Of a DNA stretch of 64,000 nt, positions 28,663 to 37,839 are shown piece after piece. The first letter of the stretch is position 1. Every line of letters starts with the position of its first letter. The notes under the pieces are model-generated. The model was not told the origin of the DNA. It was given only the letters and a program-made list of their open reading frames with translations, and did no database searches. Source of the DNA: an uncultured Oscillospiraceae bacterium (GTDB taxonomy: Bacteria; Bacillota; Clostridia; Oscillospirales; Ruminococcaceae); assembly GCA_949743955.1 (NCBI GenBank), contig CATJVQ010000029.1, positions 1-64,000 of the forward strand, given 5' to 3'. A program made the translations under genes and the position numbers.

Positions 28663-28740
28663 ATGCGGATTACATTACATATTAGAATCTTTACGGTCAC
28701 AATCATCGTAAAACACAGAAACCGCCACTCGGCCAAGTGA
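28663..28740 (+). CDS. 25-aa type I toxin-like peptide, locus A (MRITLHIRIFTVTIIVKHRNRHSAK)
   Basis: Paralogue of the 46978-47055 peptide; SD-sequestering leader hairpin, 3' hairpin over the stop codon, convergent antisense promoter. Confidence 0.7.
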   Translation: MRITLHIRIFTVTIIVKHRNRHSAK

Positions 28741-28808
28741 CGGCTTCTCTTTAGAAATCTCATCTGAGTCGGGCTGACCGCTTGTCGCAGCGCCCTTCCT
28801 GTATTTTT

Positions 28809-28838
28809 ATTATATCCATATATAGCTGGTTTTGTCAA
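28809..28838 (-). promoter_or_regulatory. Antisense (antitoxin RNA) promoter, locus A
   Basis: Consensus TTGACA-N18-TATAAT on minus strand, pointing into the peptide 3' end. Confidence 0.75.
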
Positions 28839-29101
28839 TACAGAGACCGGCTTGTGAGACATTTCGAGATTTGGAGGATTTCGGAAAATGGGAATGAATC
28901 CGGCAGAATTTGTTAAATATTTATCAAAGAATGGCAGGTTTGGGAGGAATTTAAGAAAAAAAACGTTCAATTCGGTGTTCCAGCCATAGACGGGAACGGG
29001 GAGAATCTGATATAATAAAAACAATGTTTGCAGAGCGATTGTTATTTTTTTCACTAAAACCGACAGCGCCCTGCGATTTTCGCAAGGAGGTACATAGGGA
29101 C

Positions 29102-29602
29102 ATGGCAAATACCATCAGTTCTTTAAAGTTCTCAGGGACAAAGGAACAGGAGGCCGAGCTGAAGAAGGTCATTGCCGAGTACAAGGATCAGAAGGGCGCG
29201 CTTATGCCGATTATGCAGCACGCGCAGGAGATCTACGGCTACCTGCCCATCGAAGTGCAGACGATGATCGCCGAGGGGCTGGATATTCCGCTCGAGGAGG
29301 TTTACGGCGTCGCCACATTTTATGCGCAGTTCGCTCTGAACCCGAAGGGGCGCTATAAAATCAGCGTCTGCCTCGGAACGGCGTGCTACGTCAAGGGCAG
29401 CGGCGAAGTGTACGAGCGGCTTCAGACGATTCTGGGCATTAAAGGCGGCGAGTGCACGCCTGACGGCAAGTTCTCCCTAGAGGCGTGCCGGTGTGTCGGC
29501 GCGTGCGGCCTGGCCCCGGTCATGATGATAAACGACGAGGTCTACGGCCGCCTGAATCCGGACGATGTAGAGGACATCCTGAACCGTTACAACGATAAGT
29601 AA
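29102..29602 (+). CDS. hydC: NuoE-like [2Fe-2S] subunit of NADH-dependent hydrogenase
   Basis: YGYLPIEVQTMIAEGLDIPLEEVYGVATFYAQF; CLGTACYVKG; CRCVGACGLAP. Confidence 0.92.
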   Translation: MANTISSLKFSGTKEQEAELKKVIAEYKDQKGALMPIMQHAQEIYGYLPIEVQTMIAEGLDIPLEEVYGVATFYAQFALNPKGRYKISVCLGTACYVKGSGEVYERLQTILGIKGGECTPDGKFSLEACRCVGACGLAPVMMINDEVYGRLNPDDVEDILNRYNDK

Positions 29603-29610
29603 ACGCGGCC

Positions 29611-30165
29611 ATGATGCAGGAACTTTCGCTCAACATCCTGGATATCGCCGAAAACTCCGTGAAGGCGAAGGCGAGCCTTGTCGAAATCACGGTGGAGGAG
29701 GACGAGGCGGCGGACCTGATGCGGATCATTATCGCCGACAACGGCTGCGGTATGACGCCGGAGGTTGTCGCCCGTGTGAGCGACCCGTTCTACACCACGC
29801 GGACAACGCGCAAGGTGGGGCTGGGCGTGCCGTTTGTGAAGATGGCGTGCGAGATGACCGGCGGGACCTTTTCCATCGACTCCACTGTCGGGGAAGGGAC
29901 TACGCTGAGAGCCAGCCTCGGACTCCACAACATCGACCGTTCGCCGCTCGGGGATATAGCGTCCACCATCGCGAGCCTTGTGCAGTGCAATCCGGACATT
30001 GACTTTGTCTACACGCACCGCACCGGCGAGGGGGAGATGTGCGCCGATACGCGTGAATTCCGCGCCGTGCTCGAGGGGGTGCCCCTCTCGAATCCCGAGG
30101 TGGTTTCGTTTATCCGGGAATATATAGCAGAGCATCTAACAGAGATTAAGGGAGGTCTTATCTGA
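29611..30165 (+). CDS. HATPase_c-domain ATP-binding protein
   Basis: LNILDIAENSVKAKA; IIADNGCGMTPE; FYTTRTTRKVGLGVPFVK; lacks a kinase phosphoacceptor region. Confidence 0.88.
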   Translation: MMQELSLNILDIAENSVKAKASLVEITVEEDEAADLMRIIIADNGCGMTPEVVARVSDPFYTTRTTRKVGLGVPFVKMACEMTGGTFSIDSTVGEGTTLRASLGLHNIDRSPLGDIASTIASLVQCNPDIDFVYTHRTGEGEMCADTREFRAVLEGVPLSNPEVVSFIREYIAEHLTEIKGGLI

Positions 30166-30166
30166 T

Positions 30167-30538
30167 ATGAAAAGTTTAGCTGAACTGCAGGCCCTGCGCG
30201 ACAAGATGAAGAATAATATGGGCATCCGCAATGACGACGAGGCCAAGGCCCGCATCGTTGTGGGCATGGCCACCTGCGGCATCGCCGCCGGCGCGCGCCC
30301 CGTCCTCGCCGCATTTACCGACGAGGTCTCTAAGCGCGGCCTCAACGACGTCGCCGTCGGACAGACCGGCTGCATCGGCATCTGCCAGTATGAGCCCGTG
30401 GCCGAGGTCTTCATGCCCGGTCAGGAGAAGGTCACTTATGTTAAAATGACTGAGGAAAAAGCGCGCCGCGTTGTCGCCGAGCACATTGTCAACGGCAACG
30501 TCGTGACCGAATACACCATCGGCGCAAACGCAAAGTAA
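30167..30538 (+). CDS. Thioredoxin-like [2Fe-2S] ferredoxin
   Basis: GMATCGIAAGARPVL; GQTGCIGICQYEP. Confidence 0.9.
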   Translation: MKSLAELQALRDKMKNNMGIRNDDEAKARIVVGMATCGIAAGARPVLAAFTDEVSKRGLNDVAVGQTGCIGICQYEPVAEVFMPGQEKVTYVKMTEEKARRVVAEHIVNGNVVTEYTIGANAK

Positions 30539-30550
30539 GGAGGAAACGCA

Positions 30551-32338
30551 ATGTATCGTTCCCATGTGCTGATCTGCGGCGGCACGGGCTGCACCTCTTC
30601 CGGCAGCGCACAGGTCATCGACGCGCTCGAAAAAGAGCTGAAAAAGAATGATCTCGAAAACGAGATTAAGGTTATCCGCACCGGCTGCTTCGGCCTGTGC
30701 GCGCTCGGCCCCATCATGGTTGTCTATCCCGAGGGCGCGTTCTATTCCATGGTCCGGCCGGAGGACATCCCCGAAATCGTATCCGAGCATCTGCTCAAGG
30801 GCCGTATCGTCAAGCGCCTTCTGTACCAGGAGACCGTTGAGGCCGATACCATCAAGACCCTCGACAACACCGATTTCTACCGCAAGCAGATGCGTGTCGC
30901 GCTCAAGAACTGCGGTGTCATCGATCCGGAAAATATCAACGAGTATATCGCCTACGACGGCTATCAGGCGCTCGGCAAGGTCCTCACCGAGATGACTCCG
31001 GCACAGGTTATCGACACCATCAAGGCTTCCGGTCTGCGCGGACGCGGCGGCGCCGGCTTCCCGACGGGGCTCAAATGGAGCTTCGCCGCCAAGTACGACA
31101 ACGACCAGAAATACGTTTGCTGCAACGCCGACGAGGGCGACCCGGGCGCGTTCATGGACCGTTCCATCCTTGAGGGCGACCCGAACGTACTGATTGAGGC
31201 CATGGCCATCGCGGGCTATGCCATCGGCGCAAGCCAAGGCTATGTCTACATCCGCGCGGAGTACCCCATCGCCGTTAAGCGCCTGTCCATCGCTATCAAG
31301 GAAGCGCGCGAGATGGGCTTCCTCGGCAAGGACATCTTCGGCTCCGGCTTCGACTTCGATCTCGACATCCGCCTTGGATCCGGCGCGTTTGTCTGCGGCG
31401 AGGAAACCGCGCTGATGACCTCCATCGAGGGGCACCGCGGCGAGCCGCGCCCGCGCCCGCCGTTCCCGGCTGAGAAGGGCCTGTTCCAGAAGCCGAGTGT
31501 CCTCAATAACGTGGAGACATATGCGAACATCCCGCAGATCATCCTCAGGGGCGCGGAGTGGTTCGCCTCCATCGGTACCGAGAAGAGCAAGGGCACGAAG
31601 GTCTTCGCCCTCGGCGGCAAAATCAACAACACCGGCCTCGTCGAGGTCCCCATGGGCACCACGCTGCGCACCATCGTTGAGGAAATCGGCGGCGGCATCC
31701 CGAATGGGAAGAAGTTTAAGGCCGCGCAGACGGGCGGCCCCTCCGGCGGGTGCATCCCGGCCGAGCATCTCGATGTACCTATCGACTACGACAACCTCAT
31801 CGCCATCGGCTCGATGATGGGATCGGGCGGCCTCATTGTTATGGACGAGGACACCTGCATGGTGGATATCGCGAAGTTCTTCCTCGAGTTCACGGTCGAC
31901 GAGAGCTGCGGCAAGTGCACGCCGTGCCGCATCGGCACCAAGCGCATGTATGAGCTGCTCGATAAGATCTCCAAGGGCAAGGCCCGCATGGAGGATCTTG
32001 ACCAGCTCGATAAGCTCGCGCACTACATTAAGGAGAACTCCCTGTGCGGCCTCGGCCAGACAGCCCCGAACCCGGTTCTCTCCACCATCCGCTACTTCCG
32101 CGACGAGTACGTGGCGCACATCAAGGATAAGCGCTGCCCGGCCGGCGTGTGCAAGGAACTGATGAACTACTACATTGACGAGACCAAGTGCAAGGGCTGC
32201 ACGCTCTGCGCTCGGAACTGCCCGGTGGGAGCCATCAGCGGCAATGTCAAGGAACCGCACATCATCAATCGCAGCAAGTGCATCAAGTGCGGCGCCTGCA
32301 TGGAGAAGTGCAAGTTCGGCGCGATTGAGAAACACTGA
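30551..32338 (+). CDS. hydB: NuoF-like flavoprotein subunit of bifurcating hydrogenase
   Basis: GLRGRGGAGFPTGLKW; CNADEGDPGAFMDR; ESCGKCTPCRIG; C-terminal two CxxCxxC clusters. Confidence 0.95.
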   Translation: MYRSHVLICGGTGCTSSGSAQVIDALEKELKKNDLENEIKVIRTGCFGLCALGPIMVVYPEGAFYSMVRPEDIPEIVSEHLLKGRIVKRLLYQETVEADTIKTLDNTDFYRKQMRVALKNCGVIDPENINEYIAYDGYQALGKVLTEMTPAQVIDTIKASGLRGRGGAGFPTGLKWSFAAKYDNDQKYVCCNADEGDPGAFMDRSILEGDPNVLIEAMAIAGYAIGASQGYVYIRAEYPIAVKRLSIAIKEAREMGFLGKDIFGSGFDFDLDIRLGSGAFVCGEETALMTSIEGHRGEPRPRPPFPAEKGLFQKPSVLNNVETYANIPQIILRGAEWFASIGTEKSKGTKVFALGGKINNTGLVEVPMGTTLRTIVEEIGGGIPNGKKFKAAQTGGPSGGCIPAEHLDVPIDYDNLIAIGSMMGSGGLIVMDEDTCMVDIAKFFLEFTVDESCGKCTPCRIGTKRMYELLDKISKGKARMEDLDQLDKLAHYIKENSLCGLGQTAPNPVLSTIRYFRDEYVAHIKDKRCPAGVCKELMNYYIDETKCKGCTLCARNCPVGAISGNVKEPHIINRSKCIKCGACMEKCKFGAIEKH

Positions 32339-32346
32339 GAAAGGGT

Positions 32347-34128
32347 GTGTGCCTGAAAATGGGAACGGAACAGAAAATGGTCAATATCAAGATAAACGGC
32401 ATGCCGTATACCGTGCCGGAGGGCATCAGCATCCTCGACGCGGCCAAACAGAACGGCATCGACATCCCCACGCTGTGCTACCTGCGCGACATCAATGAGA
32501 TCGGCGCCTGCCGCATCTGCGTGGTGGAGGTCAAGGGCGCGCGTTCGCTCGTGGCGGCGTGCGTGTACCCGGTGAACGAGGGGATGGAAATCATCACCAA
32601 TTCGGAGAAGATCCACGAGTCCCGGAAGATGACGCTCGAGCTTATCCTCTCCAACCACGAGAAATCCTGCCTGTTCTGCGTGCGCAGCGGATCGTGCGAA
32701 CTGCAGAAGCTCGCGCAGGAATACGGCCTCGACGATCCGATGGCTTGGGCCGGCGAGCAGAACCGGTATGAAATTGATGAGAGCGCTGTCCACATGTGGC
32801 GCAACAATAACAAGTGCATCCTGTGCCGCCGCTGCTCGGCTGTCTGCGCGAAGACGCAGGCCGTGGGCGTCATCGGCGCGAACAACCGTGGGTTCAAGAC
32901 GCATATCGGCCAGGCGTTCGAATTGGATCTGGCGGAGGTGCCGTGCGTGAGCTGCGGGCAGTGCATCACCGTCTGCCCGGTGGGCGCTATCGGCGAGAAG
33001 GACGACGGCCCGAAGGTGACGGCCGCCATCCGCGACCCGGAGAAGTTCGTCTGCGTGCAGACAGCTCCGTCCGTGCGCGCGACGCTCGGCGAAGAGTTTG
33101 GCCTGCCGGTCGGGACAAACGTCGAGGGCAAGATGGCCGCGGCGCTGCGGCGTCTCGGGTTCGACAAGGTGTTCGACACCGACTTCGGCGCGGACCTCAC
33201 CATTATGGAAGAGGCCAACGAGCTTGTGGAGCGCGTGAAGAACGGCGGCAAGCTGCCGATGATCACGTCCTGCTCGCCCGGGTGGATCAACTTCTGCGAG
33301 ATGTATTACCCGGATATGCTTGAGAACCTCTCGAGCTGCAAGAGCCCGCAGCAGATGTTCGGCGGCATCCTCAAGACTTACTACGCTGAGAAGGCGGGGA
33401 TCGATCCGAAGAAGATCGTGAGCGTGTCGGTCATGCCGTGCACGGCCAAGAAGTACGAGATCGGCCGCGCGGATCAGAGCGCCGCGGGCGTGCCGGATCT
33501 GGATATCTCGATCACCACCCGTGAGCTCGCGCGCATGATCCGCCGCGCCGGCATCGACTTTGCGAACCTGCCCGAGGAGAAGTTCGATTCTCCGCTCGGC
33601 ATCGGTTCGGGCGCCGGACACATCTTCGGCGCGACCGGCGGCGTCATGGAGGCCGCGCTTCGTACGGCGGCGGAGTGGATCACCGGCCAGCCCGGTGCTC
33701 CGCTCGAGTTCCACGAGGTCCGCGGCACCGAGGGCGTCAAGGAAGCGAGCTACAAGCTTGGTGACCTGGAGGTCAAGGTGGCTGTCACCAGCGGGCTCGT
33801 CAACGCGCGCAAGGTGCTCGACGCTGTGAAGAACGGCGAGAAGGATTACACGTTCATCGAAGTTATGGCGTGCCCGGGCGGATGCGTCAACGGCGGCGGC
33901 CAGCCATATCAGCCCGCGAGCGTGCGGAACTTCACCGACCTTAAGGCTCTGCGCGCCAAGGCCCTCTATGATGAGGACGCCGGTATGGAGCTGCGCCGTT
34001 CGCATGAGAACCCGGCCATTAAGAAGCTCTATGAGGAGTTCCTTGAGAAGCCCGGCAGCCATGTCGCGCATAAGGTGCTGCATACCACGTATAAGCCCCG
34101 CAAGCGCTACGACATCAAGGAGAAATAA
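32347..34128 (+). CDS. hydA: [FeFe] hydrogenase catalytic subunit, NADH-dependent group A
   Basis: H-cluster motifs TSCSPGW, MPCTAKKYE, EVMACPGGCVNGGGQP; N-terminal [2Fe-2S] and [4Fe-4S] clusters. Confidence 0.96.
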   Translation: MCLKMGTEQKMVNIKINGMPYTVPEGISILDAAKQNGIDIPTLCYLRDINEIGACRICVVEVKGARSLVAACVYPVNEGMEIITNSEKIHESRKMTLELILSNHEKSCLFCVRSGSCELQKLAQEYGLDDPMAWAGEQNRYEIDESAVHMWRNNNKCILCRRCSAVCAKTQAVGVIGANNRGFKTHIGQAFELDLAEVPCVSCGQCITVCPVGAIGEKDDGPKVTAAIRDPEKFVCVQTAPSVRATLGEEFGLPVGTNVEGKMAAALRRLGFDKVFDTDFGADLTIMEEANELVERVKNGGKLPMITSCSPGWINFCEMYYPDMLENLSSCKSPQQMFGGILKTYYAEKAGIDPKKIVSVSVMPCTAKKYEIGRADQSAAGVPDLDISITTRELARMIRRAGIDFANLPEEKFDSPLGIGSGAGHIFGATGGVMEAALRTAAEWITGQPGAPLEFHEVRGTEGVKEASYKLGDLEVKVAVTSGLVNARKVLDAVKNGEKDYTFIEVMACPGGCVNGGGQPYQPASVRNFTDLKALRAKALYDEDAGMELRRSHENPAIKKLYEEFLEKPGSHVAHKVLHTTYKPRKRYDIKEK

Positions 34129-34146
34129 GTTTCCCGAAAATTTGCA

Positions 34147-34184
34147 GAGGCGGCAGGATGTTGATCCCGCCGCCTCTGTTTTTT
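34147..34184 (+). terminator. Intrinsic terminator of hyd operon
   Basis: GAGGCGG...CCGCCTC followed by TGTTTTTT. Confidence 0.8.
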
Positions 34185-34195
34185 AAAATATTTTC

Positions 34196-34224
34196 TTGAC
34201 GATGAGGGATTATCCTTATAGAAT
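34196..34224 (+). promoter_or_regulatory. Promoter of degenerate TA remnant
   Basis: TTGACG-N17-TAGAAT. Confidence 0.65.
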
Positions 34225-34255
34225 AAATATAGAATAGTTAAAGAGGTGAGCCTTG

Positions 34256-34532
34256 ATGTATATAAAGTCCTCCACCGCATTACGCAACGATTATAATGAA
34301 ATTGCCAAACTGGCCTGGGAAACTTCTGAGCCGATTTATATTACAATTGATGGGATCGGAAGCACAGGAACTGGAGCTTCGGCGGGATCATTATCGAAAA
34401 CTGATCACTGGGGATTATCTCACATTATACCACTTTATAGATGATGAATCTGTCATTGATCATATATTTCATGGACGGCAGGATTACCGGGGCTGTTTTA
34501 CAAAATGGATGGAGAAATCAAACCGGGAATAG
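34256..34532 (+). pseudogene. Remnant of a Phd/YefM-RelE/ParE toxin-antitoxin module
   Basis: Phd-like N-terminus (MYIKSSTALRNDYNEIAKLAWETSEPIYITIDG) in one frame and RelE/ParE-like C-terminus (HYRKLITGDYLTLYHFIDDESVIDHIFHGRQDY) in the +1 frame. Confidence 0.55.
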
Positions 34533-34540
34533 CTTAGCAT

Positions 34541-34577
34541 ACAAAAAGGCGCTCCCCTTACGGGAACGCCTTTTTGT
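34541..34577. terminator. Bidirectional terminator
   Basis: AAAAAGGCGCTCCC/GGGAACGCCTTTTT. Confidence 0.75.
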
Positions 34578-34594
34578 ATGCTTTAAGGGATAAT

Positions 34595-35947
34595 TTAATT
34601 TTTCTTAAACTCTCCCTCAGAAATCACGATATACCCGCCGGTGGTGGTGGAGAAGTGGAGATATCCGGCCTTGTCGACAAAACACTTCGGCTCTTTGATA
34701 CGGGAGAAGCTGTTGTTCGCGGCGTCGTAAGCGTAGAATACGAGGGCTTCGGTATCCATCCCCTCCACGAGGGACGCTCTGGTGGCGACCTCCACCTCCA
34801 CGCCGAGCTCCCCCTCCTCCATCAGGCGCAGGACAGCCATCTTGTTTTGATAAAACTTCTGGAAGCGCTGGAGCATCGCCGCTTCGGAGACGGACACATG
34901 CAGATCCATCCCCTCCCGCGCGCCGGTCGGGAGGTAGACCCGGCTCTGGACGCTCTTCCCGCTGAGCGTATCCACCTGGGACGCGGCCCCCGTCCTCTTC
35001 GCGCCGGACGCCGTGGAGGAAGAGACGTAGCGGTCCTTCTCTGTCAGGCGTTCGCTGTCGGAAATTTTCGAGGGGACGAAAATGATTAACTGATAATCCT
35101 CATTCCCCTTCCCAACGAGGATCATCTTATCCGGATCGGTGTCGTAACTCTCATCGGTATTGGTGATATCCACGAGCCACCATTCGCCGTCGAGCCAGAC
35201 CATGTTCCACATGTGCGGCCCAGCGATGCACAGCCCCTCCACGAGCAGGCAGTCGATGCCCGAGCGGTCGCACAGATATTTGAATGCCTTGGAGTACCCC
35301 TCGCACACGCTCAGGGTTTCCGGATCCCCGTCGAAGACGCTCGTGAGCTGGAACGCTTTGGTGTAGTCCTTCCCGAGGACGACATCGTAATCATAGGCGG
35401 TGAGCTTACAGATTTCGTCCGCGAAATAGCGCACGGCAGCCTCTGTGCCCTCTGGGCGGTTTTTGAGGATCCGCGCCGCCTCCTTAAAATCGGTCTTCGG
35501 AGAGAGGTTCAGCTTCCAGTAATCGACACCGTCCGCTGTGGTCATTTTGCTTCCGCGGTAGTCGGGGATGACGTCGAAAGCGAGGTACATGTCAGCGGTT
35601 TTCTTCTCCTTATCATATGTACAGGAGAAGGCGACACCGGACGGTTTGTCCCACCAGTAGACGACGTCTGTCAGATTATCCTTGACAGCGGAGAGGATCT
35701 TCTCCACATCCTCCGGAACAGGCTCGGCCGGGACAGGGCAGGACACCCGGACATAAGAGGTTTCCGCCTGGCGGATCTGCCCGGCGAGCGCCTCATAGAG
35801 GACCTTCGCGCTCCCGGTGAGGACATCCTCCTCCCGGAGGGTGCGGTAGGACGGGGCGGCCGTTTCAGCCGCCGGGACGGGGATCCCCATTCCGAAGAAC
35901 AGGGTGGCCGCGAGCAGAACGGCGCCCATACGGGCAGAACGTTTCAT
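34595..35947 (-). CDS. Exported transglutaminase-like protein
   Basis: Signal peptide; Cys-His-Asp triad context SVCEGYSKAFKYLCDRSGI..HMWNMVWLDGEWWLVDIT. Confidence 0.88.
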   Translation of the reverse strand: MKRSARMGAVLLAATLFFGMGIPVPAAETAAPSYRTLREEDVLTGSAKVLYEALAGQIRQAETSYVRVSCPVPAEPVPEDVEKILSAVKDNLTDVVYWWDKPSGVAFSCTYDKEKKTADMYLAFDVIPDYRGSKMTTADGVDYWKLNLSPKTDFKEAARILKNRPEGTEAAVRYFADEICKLTAYDYDVVLGKDYTKAFQLTSVFDGDPETLSVCEGYSKAFKYLCDRSGIDCLLVEGLCIAGPHMWNMVWLDGEWWLVDITNTDESYDTDPDKMILVGKGNEDYQLIIFVPSKISDSERLTEKDRYVSSSTASGAKRTGAASQVDTLSGKSVQSRVYLPTGAREGMDLHVSVSEAAMLQRFQKFYQNKMAVLRLMEEGELGVEVEVATRASLVEGMDTEALVFYAYDAANNSFSRIKEPKCFVDKAGYLHFSTTTGGYIVISEGEFKKN

Positions 35948-35975
35948 AACTGTTCCTCCTTGAAAAGTCGGCGGA

Positions 35976-36434
35976 CTAGTGCCGCGGGTGTGTGCGGACC
36001 ACGAGGATAGCCTTCACAATGGCGGCGGTGGCTTCGGCATACATTTCTTTGGTGAGGAGTACGTCCGCCTGCTCCGGATCAGTGACGACATACTTCGGGC
36101 GCAGGTTGTTGAGCGCGATGGCGGCAGCATCCTTGCGGCATTTGTTGCACTTACAGCAGTTAAATTTGTCAAACGCGGAGTCAAGCTTTTCGGTGACGAG
36201 GAGTTCCATCAGGTTGATGACCTCTGCGGAGTTTTTTTCATGGACCTGTACGCCCCCCCGGCGCAGAAGCCCCTCCGGCGGTGCAGACGGCACGGCCGCC
36301 GGCGAAGAAGCCTCCCCCTCCTCCGGCGTTTCAGGGGCGCCCTCGCGGTAGAGATCGGCGAGGCCTGTCGGCATAATTTTGCTGTACATGATGTCCTTGT
36401 CGATTTCGCTGCGGCTGCGCGCTTTGGCACTCAT
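35976..36434 (-). CDS. ComFB family (late competence development) protein
   Basis: VINLMELLVTEKLDSAFDKFNCCKCNKCRKDAAAIALNNLRPKYVV. Confidence 0.85.
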   Translation of the reverse strand: MSAKARSRSEIDKDIMYSKIMPTGLADLYREGAPETPEEGEASSPAAVPSAPPEGLLRRGGVQVHEKNSAEVINLMELLVTEKLDSAFDKFNCCKCNKCRKDAAAIALNNLRPKYVVTDPEQADVLLTKEMYAEATAAIVKAILVVRTHPRH

Positions 36435-37201
36435 TGCGCGAGCACCCCCTTCAAAAGCTCGTCCGCCAGCTTGAGATAATCCCAGACAGCGTTGCAGTGG
36501 GGCGAATACCGAATAATGTCGCGCTGGGCCGCCTGCGCCTCAGAGATAGCGACACTGTTGCGGATATATGTCGTGAGCAGCGGAAAATGGAGATCCTCCG
36601 CGATGCGCTCGGCGGTCTGGCGGATTTCATTGGAGAGGCGGGAACGCGGGTTAAACTTTGTGAGCACGATACCGGCCACCTTCAGATCAGGGTTGCACAT
36701 GGCGCGCACACGCTCGAGTGTCTCGTAAAACTGGGCGATGCCCTGTAAGCTGAAAATATCGGAGAGCATGGGGATGAGCACATAGTCCGCGGCGGTGAAG
36801 GAGTTGACCGTGAGGATCCCCAAAGCGGGCGGAGCGTCGATAATCACAAAATCATACAGCTCCCGCACGGGGGCCAGAGCGTTCCGAAGCAGGAATTCGC
36901 GCCCCTTGCCGGTGAATTCCAGATCCAGGCCGCTCAAGAGTACACTCGAGGCGATGATATCTGTCACCTGCGTGCACTGGATGGCATACTGGGTTTTGAC
37001 TTCCCCTTTAAGCACCTCATAAATGGTTGCATGAAGGCGCAGATCGGCGCCCATACTGAAAGAAAGGTTGGTTTGAGCGTCCATATCCACAGCGAGGACA
37101 TTATAGCCGCGGCGCTTGAGCGCAGCAGCCAGAGCGCCGGACGTGGTCGTCTTGCCGACACCGCCCTTTTCGTTGGCGACACAAATCACCTTACTCCTCA
37201 T
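36431..37201 (-). CDS. ParA/Soj-type ATPase
   Basis: VICVANEKGGVGKTTTSGALAAAL; IIDAPPALGILTVNS. Confidence 0.92.
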   Translation of the reverse strand: MRSKVICVANEKGGVGKTTTSGALAAALKRRGYNVLAVDMDAQTNLSFSMGADLRLHATIYEVLKGEVKTQYAIQCTQVTDIIASSVLLSGLDLEFTGKGREFLLRNALAPVRELYDFVIIDAPPALGILTVNSFTAADYVLIPMLSDIFSLQGIAQFYETLERVRAMCNPDLKVAGIVLTKFNPRSRLSNEIRQTAERIAEDLHFPLLTTYIRNSVAISEAQAAQRDIIRYSPHCNAVWDYLKLADELLKGVLAQ

Positions 37202-37378
37202 TCGACGACGACTCCCCCCCACAGGCAAACAGGCTTACCTGTCCCGTTTTTTCTATTATATCCTCTGCGCCGCTGTTTGACAAGACTTATGGCAATTCTC
37301 AAAAATGTTTCCATCGCCGCGGCGCGTGATACGGCATTTTTGAGAATTACCCCAGGGAACAATTACACCGGCCGGGGC

Positions 37379-37405
37379 TTTAGTTTTTAAAGAAACGCCC
37401 GACTA
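37379..37405 (+). promoter_or_regulatory. Weak sigma-28-like promoter before flgM
   Basis: TTTAGTTT-N11-CCCGACTA. Confidence 0.35.
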
Positions 37406-37500
37406 TATTTATGTAGGGAAAAAGAAGTCGCTGTTTGCCGTTGGTGCAGACGGCATGCCGGCCGGGAAAAACGGCCACAGGCAGAATGGAGTGTTGATGT

Positions 37501-37839
37501 ATGAACATCAATCTTTACGGGATTCATGCGGCAAAAGCATCGCCGGGCGTTACACCGTCCGTTCAGATGGATGCGGCTTTGCGTAAATATGAATCGGTTC
37601 GTCCTTCCAGTGCGGAGCAGGTTAATACCGACACGGTGACAATCAGCTCCGAAGGGTCTCAGAAGCGCGATGCTGCCCGCATTACACGCAGCATGATCGA
37701 TGAAATTGAACGCAGTGAGCAGGCGTATGCCCGCCGGGTGGAGGACATACGCGCCCGGGTGCAGAACAACACATACCGCGTTCCGAGCGGCGACGTGGCC
37801 GACGCGATTCTTCGCCGGGCCTGCGGTGCAGGATGGTGA
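37501..37839 (+). CDS. flgM: Anti-sigma-28 factor FlgM
   Basis: DTVTISSEGSQKRDAARI...YARRVEDIRARVQNNTYRVPSGDVADAIL. Confidence 0.85.
   Translation: MNINLYGIHAAKASPGVTPSVQMDAALRKYESVRPSSAEQVNTDTVTISSEGSQKRDAARITRSMIDEIERSEQAYARRVEDIRARVQNNTYRVPSGDVADAILRRACGAGW

Noticed and set aside
28352-28711. 119-aa plus-strand ORF through the tandem palindromes
   Set aside because: Reads through the inverted repeats; repetitive translation explained by the element
28509-29108. 199-aa minus-strand ORF over TA locus A
   Set aside because: Overlaps the peptide, its promoters and intergenic region; not protein-like
30176-32335. 719-aa ORF on the minus strand
   Set aside because: Antisense to hydB, whose motifs are unambiguous; Ala/Asp/Leu-rich composition is a by-product of codon bias in the sense gene
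32170-34083. 637-aa minus-strand ORF
   Set aside because: Antisense shadow of hydA; no recognisable domain
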